From Rapana venosa (lineage: Eukaryota; Mollusca; Gastropoda; Neogastropoda; Muricidae): DNA of 64,000 nt. The stretch lies in NCBI GenBank assembly GCA_028751875.1, contig CM054135.1:5164891-5228890 (forward strand), in the 5' to 3' direction. Position 1 is the stretch's first letter; each line of letters opens with the position of its first letter. Below the pieces are notes generated by a model that searched no databases, was not told the DNA's origin, and worked only from the letters and a program-made list of their open reading frames with translations. Both the position numbers and the translations under genes were made by a program. Positions 44,831 through 55,394 of the stretch are shown piece by piece.

Positions 44831-47357
44831 TATCTATCTATCTATCTGTCCCGTAGTCTGACGACCGTGGGGGCACCCTCAAAGACTCAGCAACCAGTTC
44901 CCTCCATTCTTCTCTCTGTTCTGCCTTTCTCAGGGTTTTGTTGAGTTCTAGGCCTGTCCATTCACTGATGTTATCCTCCCAGCTCTTCCTTGGTCTGCCT
45001 CTTCTTCTTCCTCCTTGGACAGTGCCTTGCAAAACTGTCTTTGTAATTCCCTTGGGATCTTGTTGACTCCTACCACTTAAGTTTACGCTTTTTCACGATC
45101 GTTAGAAGGTTCCACTAGGTCCAATGGTTTGCTGGATTTCTGTTATGCACGCTTTCGTTGCTTATGTTGGTCTTTGTAGGAGATGCAAGGTCGTTCCGAA
45201 AGCATCTCATCTCCACTGCCTGTACTCTTCTCTCCAAATCCGCAGTCAGGGTCCATGATTCACAGGCATACAGAAATATGGATATGACAAGGGAGCGCAT
45301 TAGTCTGATCTTGGAGATAAGTGAGATATTCTTATCTCTCCAGATGGTGTTTAGTTTTGACAAAGCTGTTATTGTCTGTGCAGTCCTGCATACTACTTCT
45401 GGCTTGGATCCCTGGTCGGATACAATGGCTCCCAGGTACTTGAAGCTTTGAACTGTTTCCAGCTTCTGGTCATTAACCCTGATATCAGTGCTAATGCCGT
45501 TGGTGTTATTAGTCATCAGTTTGGTCTTCTCTGCACTGATTTCCATGCCGTATGTTTTGGAGGCCTTATCCAAGTGTTCTGTTAGGCTGGCAAGCTCTTT
45601 TTCTGATCCTGCTATTCCATCAATGTCATCTGCGAAGCGGAGGTTTGTGATCGTTCTGCCACCAATGCTGACTGATCCTTCATGGTGTTCCAGTGCATCA
45701 GCCATGATTCTCTCAAGGAAGATGTTGAAAAGAGTGGGTGAGAGTAGACAGCCCTGCCTTACTCCAACTGTTGTTCGAAACCATTCTCCAATGTTGTTGT
45801 TGTAGTACACTGCACTGGTGGCCTCGCTGTACAGCTGTTTGATGACTCTGATCAGGTTTGCATTGATGCTGTACAAGTTCATGGTTGCCCACAAAGCTGC
45901 ATGCCACACCCTGTCAAATGCCTTCTTAAAATCGATAAATACGTGGTATAGGTCTTGTTGATGTTGAAGGTACCGCTCACATAGTATTCTGAGGTTGAAT
46001 ATCTGTTCTGTTGTGCTGCGCCCTGCTCTGAAACCTGCTTGTTCCTCAGCAATGATGGTCTCTGCTTGTGGCTTCAGTCTATTCAATATTATCTGCAGCA
46101 TGACCTTGCTTGGGTGACATATGAGGCTGATTGTGCGGTAATTATGGCATTGTTGTAGATTTCCTTTCTTGGGGAGGGTGATGATGAGTGACTGCGTCCA
46201 TGGTGTTGGCCATTTTCCTGTCTGCCAGATCTTGTTGCAGATTCTTAGTAGGGCGCTGATCATGGCTTCCCCTCCAGCTTGGACCAACTCAGCTGGAATG
46301 TTGTCAGCCCCTGCTGACTTCCCCTTTTTCAGCGATCTGACTGCTGTTTCCACTTCTTCTCGGAGGATAGGGTGACTGTCTGTGTCTTTGCTTTCGGGTA
46401 CATTAAGGACTTCTGGATCTCCTGCGGTTCTATAGTTATACAGGTCGGAGCAGTATTCTGTCCATCTGTTCAGAATATCCTGGTCGTCAGTGAGACACTT
46501 CCCATTTTTGTCTTGGATTGTTAAACCTTTTCTCTGTTTCGTGCTAGTCAGGTCTTTCACCAGCTGATATGCTTTCTTGCTATTGTTTTTCTTGATGTTC
46601 TCTTCAATGTCTTGGCACTGTTCACCGATTTCTCTTTTGCCTCCGTCATGGACTTCCTGATTCTTTTGTTGACTGCCCTATATTGTTCTGCTCTTTCTTT
46701 TGTTTCATTTTTCTTTTTCTTCAACTCTCTACGCTTGTCGCATAGTTGTAGGATGTTAGGTGTGACCCATGGTTTTTTGACTGGTCGGCGTTTGCCAAGA
46801 AGCTCGTTTGCTGTTTCAGTCACTGCTGTATTGAAACTATTCGTCAGTGTGTCTATGTCTGAGTCTAACACAGTGAGTGCTGCAAACTTTCCACCTATCC
46901 TTGCTTGAAAAATTTCTAATACCTCTGGGTCCTTCAGCTTCTCGAGGTCAAATTTGATCCTGATGTTGTTCCGCTTGTGGATTTTCTTTAGACGTAGTCG
47001 GAAAGTCATCATCACAAGATCATGATCACTCCCTATGTCTGCTCCTGGAAAACTTCGTGTCTGTGCGATGTTAACGCTAGACTGAAACCGTCTTTTCACC
47101 ATGATGTAATCTATTTGGTTGTGGTGTTCTCCATTTGGGCTATGCCATGTCCATTTTCTGGATTTCTTGTGTGGGCCAAGTGTATTCACTAGCTGGAGGT
47201 GGTTGTTACTGGCAAACTCCAGGAGTCTCAAGCCTCTTTCATTTGATTGGTTATTACAATGTGGCCCACAAACGCCCTCCCAGTCTTTCCATGCATCTTC
47301 TCCTACCTTGGCGTTCCAGTCGCCTTGCACAACGAGGATGTCTTTCTTGGGTGTCAT
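44831..47357 (-). mobile_element. RTE-like non-LTR retrotransposon, copy B, 5'-truncated
   Basis: Same family as copy A and nearly identical in sequence, but extends further 5'. It keeps the C-terminal part of the apurinic-type endonuclease (VVQGDWNAKVGE, WTWHSPNGEHHNQIDYIMVK, GSDHDLVMM), then RT motifs IDFKKAFDRVW, GVRQGCLLSPTLFN and LRFADDI. Frames are broken by a small deletion near 46.63 kb and frameshifts at about 45.05-45.2 kb. The 3' end is the same (GATA)n tail (44831-44846). The endonuclease start is missing, so the copy is dead. Confidence 0.92.
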
Positions 47358-47409
47358 TATAACGTATGTTAATGATAATATTATGTATACTACACGCAAA
47401 AAAAGAAGA

Positions 47410-47414
47410 AATAG

Positions 47415-47450
<36 letters not shown>

Positions 47451-47645
47451 TATGGAATTTATATAGCGCTGAATCTTGTAAAGCAACAAATCAAAGCGCT
47501 CAGATTTTATTTCATACCACTTTAAGTCACAGCAGATTTCTCTCCGTGAAATTCGGGCTGCTCTCCCCGGGGAGAGCGGGAGAACGCGTCGCCACTTAGC
47601 GCTGCGCCACCCTTTCACCCTTTTTTTTTTTCTTTTTTTTCTGCA
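47410..47645 (-). mobile_element. (AAT)n TAGCGC element joined to inverted SINE B end
   Basis: (AAT)n 47415-47450 then GTATGGAATTTATATAGCGC and AAGCAACAAATCAAAGCGCT. Next come minus-strand SINE B end blocks: CAGATTTCTCTCCGTGAAAT, CGGGCTGCTCTCCCCGGGGA and CTGTATTTGTTTCCCTATCA. Confidence 0.65.
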
Positions 47646-47811
47646 GCTGTATTTGTTTCCCTATCAGATAAGAGATGAACTATATAAAAACTATATCAAA
47701 TCTACGAAAATTTTAACGCAAACATTTTGCAAACAAATATTAGGTATTTACAACAACAACAACAAAAACAAAAGACATAAACACCACTGGCAAGGTGTGT
47801 GTGTGTGGTGT

Positions 47812-47834
47812 GGGGGGGGGGGGGGGGGGGGGGG
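47812..47834. repeat. poly(G) tract and T/G-rich flank
   Basis: Pure G run, followed by T-rich DNA and a second G run near 47866-47874. Confidence 0.95.
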
Positions 47835-48099
47835 TTGTTGTGTTTTTTTTTGTTTTTTTTTTTTGGGGGGGGGGTTAGTGTGGTGTATTTTTCTGAGTTT
47901 GCCTTTGAATTCATTTCATAAGTTTTTGATGAGCATGTACATTGCTGTCTTGTGCATTAACGAATAGCTGCTTATTGGATGAGTTGATTTTTATGGAGTG
48001 TTTTCATTTGTTGGTGATGTGTTGTTGTTTTCTAAAAGAGTTTGTTTGTTTTTAAAAAGATATTAAACGAAAAAGAAGAAAAGAAAAAAATGGTCTTAC

Positions 48100-48166
48100 C
48101 GTCTTGAGAGAATTCAGTTGATATCCTCTAGTTTGAATATCATAAGCAGCAAATGAAAGTCTGACC
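48100..48166 (-). CDS. Candidate second exon of an unrecognised minus-strand gene
   Basis: A 67-bp segment lies between a good acceptor (ATTTTTACAG) and donor (ACG then GTAAGA). It is open as VRLSFAAYDIQTRGYQLNSL plus two residues. If joined to the ATG exon at 51686-51693, a split Arg codon forms and the frame begins MSR-VRLSF. No later exon could be placed, and I do not recognise the protein. It could instead be a 5' exon of DLG5 or chance. With only 22 codons the open frame alone is weak; splice sites plus phase fit carry the argument. Confidence 0.35.
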
Positions 48167-48201
48167 CTGTAAAAATTGTGACAAACAATGTTTTGAGGAT
48201 C

Positions 48202-48204
<3 letters not shown>

Positions 48205-48248
<44 letters not shown>

Positions 48249-48292
48249 GTGGAATTTATAAAGCGCTATATATTGCACCCCCAAAAAATCAA
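48205..48292 (+). repeat. (AAT)n with AGTGGAATTTATAAAGCGCT
   Basis: Same short element end as at 14.7, 22.75, 47.4 and 58.7 kb. Confidence 0.7.
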
Positions 48293-48553
48293 AGGGTTTT
48301 CATTCATCCTACTCATTCACATGCAGCCAGTTACAATAATAGTTTGGGTTGTTGTTTTTTACAAATTTAAATGTATACACACATGCTCCCACGCGTGCAT
48401 CTGCGTCATTTCATGTTCGTCTGTCCCAAATTTCCTCGCCTTCCTCTTCTTGTTTCTCTGGCAAACACTTTTTTTTTTTTTTTAGTCCGATCCGATATCG
48501 AAGTCTGCATTGTCACAGTGATCCTACCAGTCCCCACAATGTTTTTTTCTGTC

Positions 48554-49831
48554 TTTTTTTTTTTTTTTTTTTTTTTGGGGGGGGGGGGGGGGGGGTGTGA
48601 CTCTCCTGCTCTGGGCGCTGTCTGGTGTGTCAGGGTGTTGAAGGAAGGACACGACTGCAGGATATGGGAAGGAGTTTGTGGTCAGTATGGAATATTTTCA
48701 GGCGATGGAGATTGGATAGGAGCTGGCAGTTTCCTGTTCGCAGGCTAAAGATGGCAACCTGAGCAGCTGTCTCGCTCAAGAATGTCATCCTTTTCTTCTT
48801 CTGGCCCGATGTCCAGGCACTGGCACCACACTGTCCTGAAGCTGTTTCTCAGGGTTGTCTTTACTTCGCTGCAGGACACTGGCTGGGCTGGCTGCTCCTA
48901 GGTGCTGCCTGCCTTGGCCAGGTGGCTCACTTCTTTGTTGCCCCCTATGCCACAATGGGAGGTGATCTATTGCAGCACAACTAGTTCTTGTCTGATGCCT
49001 CTTAGGATCTGCCTTCCCCCTTGGCATATGGAGGCGGCAGAATGGACTGACAGTTGGTCAAAAACGATGGACTGACAGTTGGTCAAAACTAATGTATTGG
49101 TGGGTCGTGTATCCTCCTGGTTGTAAGTCTGGGCTGCAAGTGGCAGAGCACAGGCCTCAGCACAGTAGTTGGTGGACAGGGTGTCTTAGACCACAGACCT
49201 CTTGATCGTCCTGCCATCAAAGAATCTCATATAAATCCCGCTTCCTCCGTTTTTTCACTGCTTCTTCAACAGACCCATCTGTGTATGTTCTTGCCCAGGT
49301 ATTGGGAGAGTATTTGGTGTTCAGTGCTTCCAGTGTCAGTGACTTAAGTTCAGCAGCTATCAGGCACTCTTTGCTCCCATCATCTGGGATGTTGAGACTA
49401 TGGCTGGGGTGTTTGTCTGCAAGTCCTCATAGTCCCGAAAGGAATCAGTTGGTTGGCTGGTTGCTGGCAGAGGATGGCGATCTTTTCTCTTTAGAGCCTT
49501 GATTAGATGGTTATGGTTCTGTCGCTTCAGTTGGTTCTTTGTGGAGGCTTTCAGTTTGGGGAGGCGAGGATGTGATGGGAGTCTCTTCAGCTTTTCATTT
49601 TTGCCTCAGGAGTGTTTCTTGTTGCCTTTCTTGAAGTGAAAGAAGACCTGCTGTTTTATCCATAGCTGACACTGGAGTGGTTTTCATGCCCCCTTTGATG
49701 AGTCTGGGCCAGCATTTTGCATCTTGGTCAGGTTGTCGAGGTTGGTCTTAGCAGCAGTTGATCAAGCACAGGAGGCATATACTGAGGGTATATGACTCTT
49801 GCTGTGTATACTTGCTTTGCCTCAGTATTTT

Positions 49832-49879
<48 letters not shown>

Positions 49880-51236
49880 ATTTGTCCTGCAAACTTTCTC
49901 GTCAGAATCATTTTTCTGAGGCTTCTGCTGCGCATGTGGCTATTTCTGGGGGTCCAGGTAAGCTCCCTGTCCAGCTTGACCCCAAAGTAGGCTGGAGTGT
50001 CTTGGGGAGGGATTTCATAGATAACTAGAAATGACTCTTCTGGATGAGAGGGAGAAGCAGATGGCTTCCGTCTTGGTCTTGCTGATGTGGACCTGCCAGT
50101 CCCTTGCCCTGTCTGAGATGTGGTTCAGAGTCTCTTTCATTCTGAAGTTGGCAGTAGATACTTTCTCTGCTCTGATCCAGATAACAAGGTCGTCTGCGTG
50201 CAGTGCCCTAAGGTTTGGATGGACATCTGGTTGGCAGTGTCATCGAAAAAAGATGGTGAATAAGGCAGACATGATTACGCCAACTTGATGTACTCCTCGG
50301 ATTTTTACTTAATGGCTGGTCTGACTTTCCAGCTTGACTTGGGCTGGTCGGCTCAACAGGTCGCTCCGAACACAGGAAAACATCTTGCCACATATTGTCT
50401 TCTTGAGCAGCTTGCAGAGAAAGCACTCCATATAGACCTTGTCGAACACTCTAAGGTCAACAAAGACTGCAAGGACTTTCATCTTCTATTGAAAGCCGTC
50501 TTCAGTGTCTTGCGTGAGCAAGTTGACCCGGTCTTCAGTGCTCCTGTTCTTTCTAAAGCCTGTCTGTGTGGGTGAGAGAAGTCTGATCTTTTCCAGGTGG
50601 TACTGCAGGCTTCCACTGATCATTCACTCCATGGTTTAGCCACATTAGGTTAGGAGACTTATAAGATGGTAGCTGTTTTAGCTATTCTTATCTTTTTTCC
50701 TATTGAGGATGGGGACAATTATAGCTTCTTCCAGCTGATTGGAAACACCCCAGCATTCCAGAACTTGTTGAAAGCATCCACGAGCTTTTGCTTGGCATAG
50801 TCTCCAAGATGACGGACCATCTCATTAGTGATTCCATTCTTGGCCGGAGACTTCTTCCTCTTCAGCTGTCTTATGGAGCAGTTCAGTTCGTTGATAGTGA
50901 GCTCGGAGGTCAAACTGGAGGTCAATGTTTGCTTCCTTAGCTCTTGCTTGGTCTTTGATCTATCTTGTGGACAGTTCTCTGCAAGCAGGGCAGTTGCCTT
51001 TCTTCCATTGCACAATTTGTCTCCTTCTTTCAGCAGGGGTGCTCTTGGAGCGTGATGTTGATAGTCAGAGAGGGCTTCCGTCGGTTCCATAAATTCTGTG
51101 TGTTATTCTCCATATTGCGGTTGCTAGTCTTCTCCTGCCATGACTTGCAAGCCTCTTTGCTCTTTTGTTCCTCAAACGCAATCCTCGCCTTGTTTTTCGT
51201 TTTCTGTTGTTTGGTGAAAGTTCTAGCTGGTCTTTT
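48554..51236 (-). mobile_element. Decayed LINE with RT and RNase H domains
   Basis: Minus strand, many stops. The upstream end (50719-51100) encodes IRQLKRKKSPAKNGITNEMV and FNKFWNAGVFPISWKK, the start of an RT domain. Further on are LLSPTQTGFRKNRSTEDRVN- and VFVDLR.FDKV-like motifs. Towards 49.2-48.9 kb appears an RNase H-like stretch (GGSGIYMRF.DGRTIKRSV, NTLVLTNCQSI, TSHCGIGGNKEVSHLAKAGS). The end has TPSHILQSCPSFNTL. RT plus RNase H fits the I-like or Jockey-related clades. The 3' end is a poly(A) (plus: T run 48555-48576) with a G run beside it. Confidence 0.8.
49836..49877. repeat. poly(C) tract, about 42 bp, inside the LINE
   Basis: Pure C run, the longest homopolymer in the window, interrupting the RT domain. 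Confidence 0.95.
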
Positions 51237-51475
51237 CTTTCTTTCTTTCTTTCTTTTTCTTTTCTTTTATTCCGAGGATAATGGAATAAGCACTCTTGTG
51301 CTGTTTTACATCCAGACCCGTGTGTATACAATTTTGTAAATTTTGTCATCCGTTCCCAACGGCACACAATGGCCTACTCTTCCGAAAAGCGGAACAGGTT
51401 TAATGTGTGCGCAAAATATTCTGCGTGCGTTTGCACACAAGACCTCCGTTCATAGTCTCATCTGAAGGGCTCTGG
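51237..51475 (-). mobile_element. SINE family A1 copy
   Basis: (TTTC)n tail, CCGAGGATAATGGAATAAGC, TCATCCGTTCCCAACGGCAC, AAGCGGAACAGG and CATAGTCTCATCTGAAGGGC. It abuts the LINE. Confidence 0.8.
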
Positions 51476-51685
51476 CAGCTGGCAGCTGGGGTTTGAATTC
51501 CCTTCATCTTGGCTTTAGCTTTTCTTTCTGTATAAACATATTTTCTGTTGGTCTGTTTGCTGTCTTTCTTCCTGTTAGTTGTGATTTTCCTTTTTTGTGT
51601 GTGTGCCTCTTCCCCAGCTATTGGTTTTAACTTTCCTGTTCTGTATCCAGCATCAAACATACACTTCAGCAGAGACTCATACCTC
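51476..51685 (-). other. Lys/Arg-rich open stretch, unassigned
   Basis: Open on minus as RRYESLLKCMFDAGYRTGKL followed by a Lys/Thr/Arg-rich stretch, ending at the SINE. It could be the continuation of the decayed LINE, a coding exon, or (preferred) intron of the candidate gene starting at 51693. Not recognised. Confidence 0.25.
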
Positions 51686-51693
51686 CTAGACAT
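51686..51693 (-). CDS. Candidate first coding exon (ATG TCT AG) of the same gene
   Basis: The ATG at 51693-51691 is followed after 8 coding bases by the donor GTATGA. The phase (two spare bases) fits the exon at 48100-48166. Reading through the donor gives a 97-codon frame that runs into a SINE, so a spliced reading is preferred. Just upstream (plus 51765-51960) is a CpG-rich stretch that could be its promoter. Confidence 0.3.
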
Positions 51694-51764
51694 TGAGAAT
51701 AAGAAACTCCTAGGCTCTCAGTTACGTTGGATTAAGAGAGGGCTACTGTTGTAGGCCTATTGAA

Positions 51765-51960
51765 TTAGGCCTAGGCCTATTAGGCTAGCGTAGGCTACTC
51801 GCGTGAAATACCGGAAACGCGAATAAGGTGAAGGTTACTTCTTAGAGCGGCACAAATGGATGCAACATCACCGACAATTGTCGTGGCACGAAGTTAGATA
51901 TTCCGTGCTGGTATTTGATCGTGATCATATCGTTTATTAGGATCAACGTGGGTTTTACAT
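51765..51960. promoter_or_regulatory. CpG-rich promoter-like stretch
   Basis: Dense CpG for this window, with ACTCGCGTGAAATACCGGAA (ETS-like core CCGGAA) and GAATAAGGTGAAG, a possible donor on the plus strand. It could serve the candidate minus-strand gene and/or an upstream untranslated exon of the plus-strand MAD1-like gene. Inference only. Confidence 0.3.
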
Positions 51961-52119
51961 GTTTTTGTTTTGTATTGCATTGATGCCCGATTTTTTAAAC
52001 ATTTTTGAGGCTTTAACATGGTCTCTTTTAAAAGTTGTTCTGATGTAAAAAATAATAATGTGATTTCTGCTTGTGTTCTGTTTTCACTTTTTGTAGGCTA
52101 TTGCATAGGCCTACAGCTT

Positions 52120-52133
52120 ACTCTGTTATTGTC
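52120..52133. repeat. Target-site duplication, 3' side of LINE
   Basis: ACTCTGTTATTGTC, identical to 55211-55224 and 55309-55322. Confidence 0.9.
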
Positions 52134-55100
52134 TTCTTTCTTTCTTCTTTCTTTCATCTTCCGCTGGTGCCCTTCGGCGTCGCGGGGAGACAAAGACGTC
52201 TGTCTGCAGCTAGGCGGGAGGCTTGATGTAGTGACAGGTCATGGGCTCGCAGGATGTCAGCCACAGAGTCGCTCCATCGTCTCCTTGGTCTACCTCTGGC
52301 TTTCCAGCCATTGTATTTGGTGGTGTATGCCCGTAGGGCTGGTTGGTTGGGCGGCATTCTAGTGAGGTGACCAAACCACCTGATCCTTTGTTGTTCATAT
52401 GGTGGAGAATTGGTGTTAGTCCGACCATGTCTCTGATCACCTCATTCTTGATCTTGTTGGTCTGGTTTTGTTGACAGCTTTTCTCAGGCAGCGCATTTCA
52501 CATGTGACCAATGATCTCTCTAAGGCTTTTGTTAGGGCCCATGTCTGACACTGGTATGAGTTTTGCCTTAGTGCTCATTGGGATGCTGGAATGTTTTAGA
52601 AGGGGGGCGAGTTGGTAACTGACTGTGTTCGCTTTCTGGCATCTTGTTTCTATCTCTCTGTCCAATTTTCCATCTTCAGTGAAGAGGCTGCCAAAGTATT
52701 TAAATTCTTTGGTCTGTTTCAGCTGGGTGCTGTTGATGTTGATGTCCAGCTTTCCTGGATTTCTGCTGACAGACATAACTTCTGTTTTGGTGATACTGAT
52801 CTTCATATCATACCTCTCGCAGCTTGTGTTGAGTTGGTCTGTGTGATCTTGAAGAGCTGCTTTGTTCTGATTCATCAGGGACTGGTCGTCAGCAAATAAT
52901 AGTTCGTTCAGGGCCTCAAGATCTGGGTTGGCTTCCTTTGTGATCTGGTCCATGTAGATCACGAAGAGAAGGGGAGAGAGTACGCAGCCTTGCCTGACCC
53001 CAGTCGGATGTTCCACTGGCTGTTCGGACTGCGCTCATACTGTTGGCATAGATTGCTCTGATGTTATCAAGCAACTGCCCCTTCACGTCACACTGCTCCA
53101 GGATCTTCCAGAGCTTGTCTCTGTTGACTCAGTCGAAAGCTTTTTCTTGATCAACGAATACTGTATGCAGGTCTTGGTTGTATAACTTGTATTCGATGGC
53201 TCTTTCACACAGCTGTCGGAGTGCGAAAATGGCATCTGTGCACCCTCTTCCTTTCCGAAAGCCAAACTGGGCATTGCTCAGTAGGTGTTCTGCTTTGGCT
53301 CTTGTGCGCTGTTCCAGAATCTTTGCATACATTTTCCCTACATGGCTGAGAAGTGAAATGCCTCTGTAGGTGCTGCAGTCTCTCTTGCTGCCCTTCTTCT
53401 TCCAAATTGGTACCACTATTGCATTTTGCCAGTCCATTGGTACTTTCCTCTCTTCCCATGCTTTCTGGAAGATGATGGTGAGCCACTTAACTCCCGTTTC
53501 TCCGCATGCAAGGATGGCTTCAGTTGTTATGCCGTCATCACCTGCCGCTTTGCCCTTTGGGCTGGTCTTAATTGCTTTTCTTGTTTCAGCTTCAAGGATT
53601 TGGGGCTCTAACTGGTCTTTATAGCGTGGTGAGAACTGAGAGCTGGAAGCTTGTACTCCAGATGGGTTTAAAAGATCATTAAAGTAATCTTCCCATCGTT
53701 TCAGAATTTCCTCTTTGTGCAATGCCTCTCCATTTGCATCATTCACTACTGTTGTTGGATTGAATGGCTCATCTCTTACTCTCATCGTCTTCACACTTTT
53801 GAAAAATTCTCTTGGGGAGTTCTTGCAAATTTCACTTAACTTCTCTCCATAAGTCGCCCAAGATTTTTCTTTGGAGGCTTTCACAACGCGATTACTATGT
53901 CTTCTTGCGATTCTGTATTTGGCGTAGTCCTCTTCTGTCTTGGTCTTGGCCCAAGCTTTATATAGCTGCTTTTTATTCTTGATGGCTTCCTTCACCTCAT
54001 GGTCCCACCAAGCTGTAGCTTTCCTGTTTTTACCTCCACATTTCTTTGTCCCGCAAACTTCCCTTAAGGTGTTCAAGAGAGCTGGCTTGAAGGTGTCCCA
54101 GACGTGCTCCATGTTGAGAGGTGTTGTATCAATGGAGTCAAGTTTCACCTTGATAGCACTGTGAATCTGTTCTTGCACTTCTTTCTCTTCCAGTTTGAGG
54201 AGGTTGATCTTTTCAGGCTGGTTCTTCCTAGCAGTTGTTGTTTTCTTCTTCTGAGTACTGGAGGCTAGAATGACAGGCCTGTGGTCCGTGTCAAGGTTGG
54301 CATTGGGGATGGGTTTTGAGTCTTTGATGGCGTAACGTGTTCTAGATCTTGCAAGTATAAAGTCGATTTGAGACGAGATGTTGAGATCGTTCCATTTGTA
54401 CCAGGTGTAAATTTGGGAGGCTCGGTGTTGGAAAAAGGTGTTGGTGATGATCAGATCATGCTCTGCACATAGTTCCAGCACGTGGTTCCCGTTGTAATTG
54501 CAAGGTGTTCTGTGGTCACTGTGGGGTCCAGAGATGTTTTGTCCACGGGTTTCTTCTCTCACCAACTCTGCCGTTGAAATCACCCATGACATACAGGTCC
54601 TCTTTGTCAGGGGTGCTGTTGATGAGGTCAGAGAGCTCTTGATAGAATGAGTCTTTCTCCTCTTCTGAGTACGAATCGTTACACGGTGCATATGCTTGGA
54701 TGTAGTGGACAATTTTGTTGGACTTTCTTACACCGATTTTAATCAGTCTTTCTGATATGTGTTCTGTACTCATGAGATTCTTTGCTATGTCTGGGTGTAG
54801 GATGAATCCCACACCATGCGTTGCTCTCTGGTCTTTCCTGACTCCACTCCAGATGAGAACAAAGTTTGAATGGATTTCTTTTGTTCCTTCTCCTTTCTTC
54901 CTAGTGTCTGAAATGCCCATGATGGAGATCTTTCTTTTGGTCATGAATTCCACAATTTCTGGTTCCTTGTTTGTTAGGCCGCAGATGTTCCATGTTCCAA
55001 TGTAGTCACTGTTCCTATCTCGATGTCCGTTTCCATTGCGAGGTCGTTTTCCGTTGGTATCCGTCCGTTTGTGTCTCTTTTCAGTTTTCTTAGCGGTTGA

Positions 55101-55210
55101 TAAATCCACTGTCGGCTTGCTAGGCCAGTCACAGCTTCACCAGAGCCCCATTAGCCAGCTTGACCTGTTTCCGTTTCCCACGACGTGGACGAGGGGTTGG
55201 ACTTTGGGAA
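52134..55210 (-). mobile_element. Full-length but degenerate endonuclease-RT LINE with exact TSD
   Basis: Flanked by the 14-bp duplication ACTCTGTTATTGTC at 52120-52133 and 55211-55224. The 3' end (low coordinates) is a (GAAA)n-type tail. The endonuclease starts near 55.0 kb: YIGTWNICGLTNKEPEIVEF, IMGISDTRKKGEG, YVMGDFNGRVGE. RT motifs are FVDQEKAFD, GVRQGCVLSPLLF and LLFADDQSL, ending WSDSVADILRAHDLSLHQAS. Lesions include a frameshift near 54.54 kb, a TGA where KAFDW is usual (about 53.13 kb), a frameshift near 53.0 kb and others. The length (3.08 kb) fits RTE-like elements related to craniofacial development protein 2-like ORFs. The family differs from copies A and B. Confidence 0.92.
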
Positions 55211-55224
55211 ACTCTGTTATTGTC
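55211..55224. repeat. Target-site duplication, 5' side of LINE
   Basis: ACTCTGTTATTGTC, part of a 25-bp direct repeat with 55309-55333. Confidence 0.9.
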
Positions 55225-55241
55225 ACTGTATCTAAAAAAAA

Positions 55242-55394
55242 AAAATCATGCGACAATGCATTCTTACAAGAAAGACCTGTCCGAATTCTAGGCAAGGAAA
55301 TATTAGATACTCTGTTATTGTCACTGTATCTAATATTTCCTTGCCTAGAATTCGGACAGGTCTTTCTTGTAAGAATGCATTGTCGCATGATTTT
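55242..55394. repeat. Perfect 68-bp inverted repeat with 17-bp loop
   Basis: Arm 1 is 55242-55309, arm 2 is 55327-55394; I find no mismatch. The loop 55310-55326 contains most of a third copy of the LINE target-site sequence. A run of 12 A (55234-55245) precedes and overlaps arm 1. Confidence 0.93.

Noticed and set aside
47119..47418. Plus-strand ORFs across the LINE copies (also at 45158-45805 and 53370-53624)
   Set aside because: Antisense shadows of the minus-strand retrotransposon ORFs.
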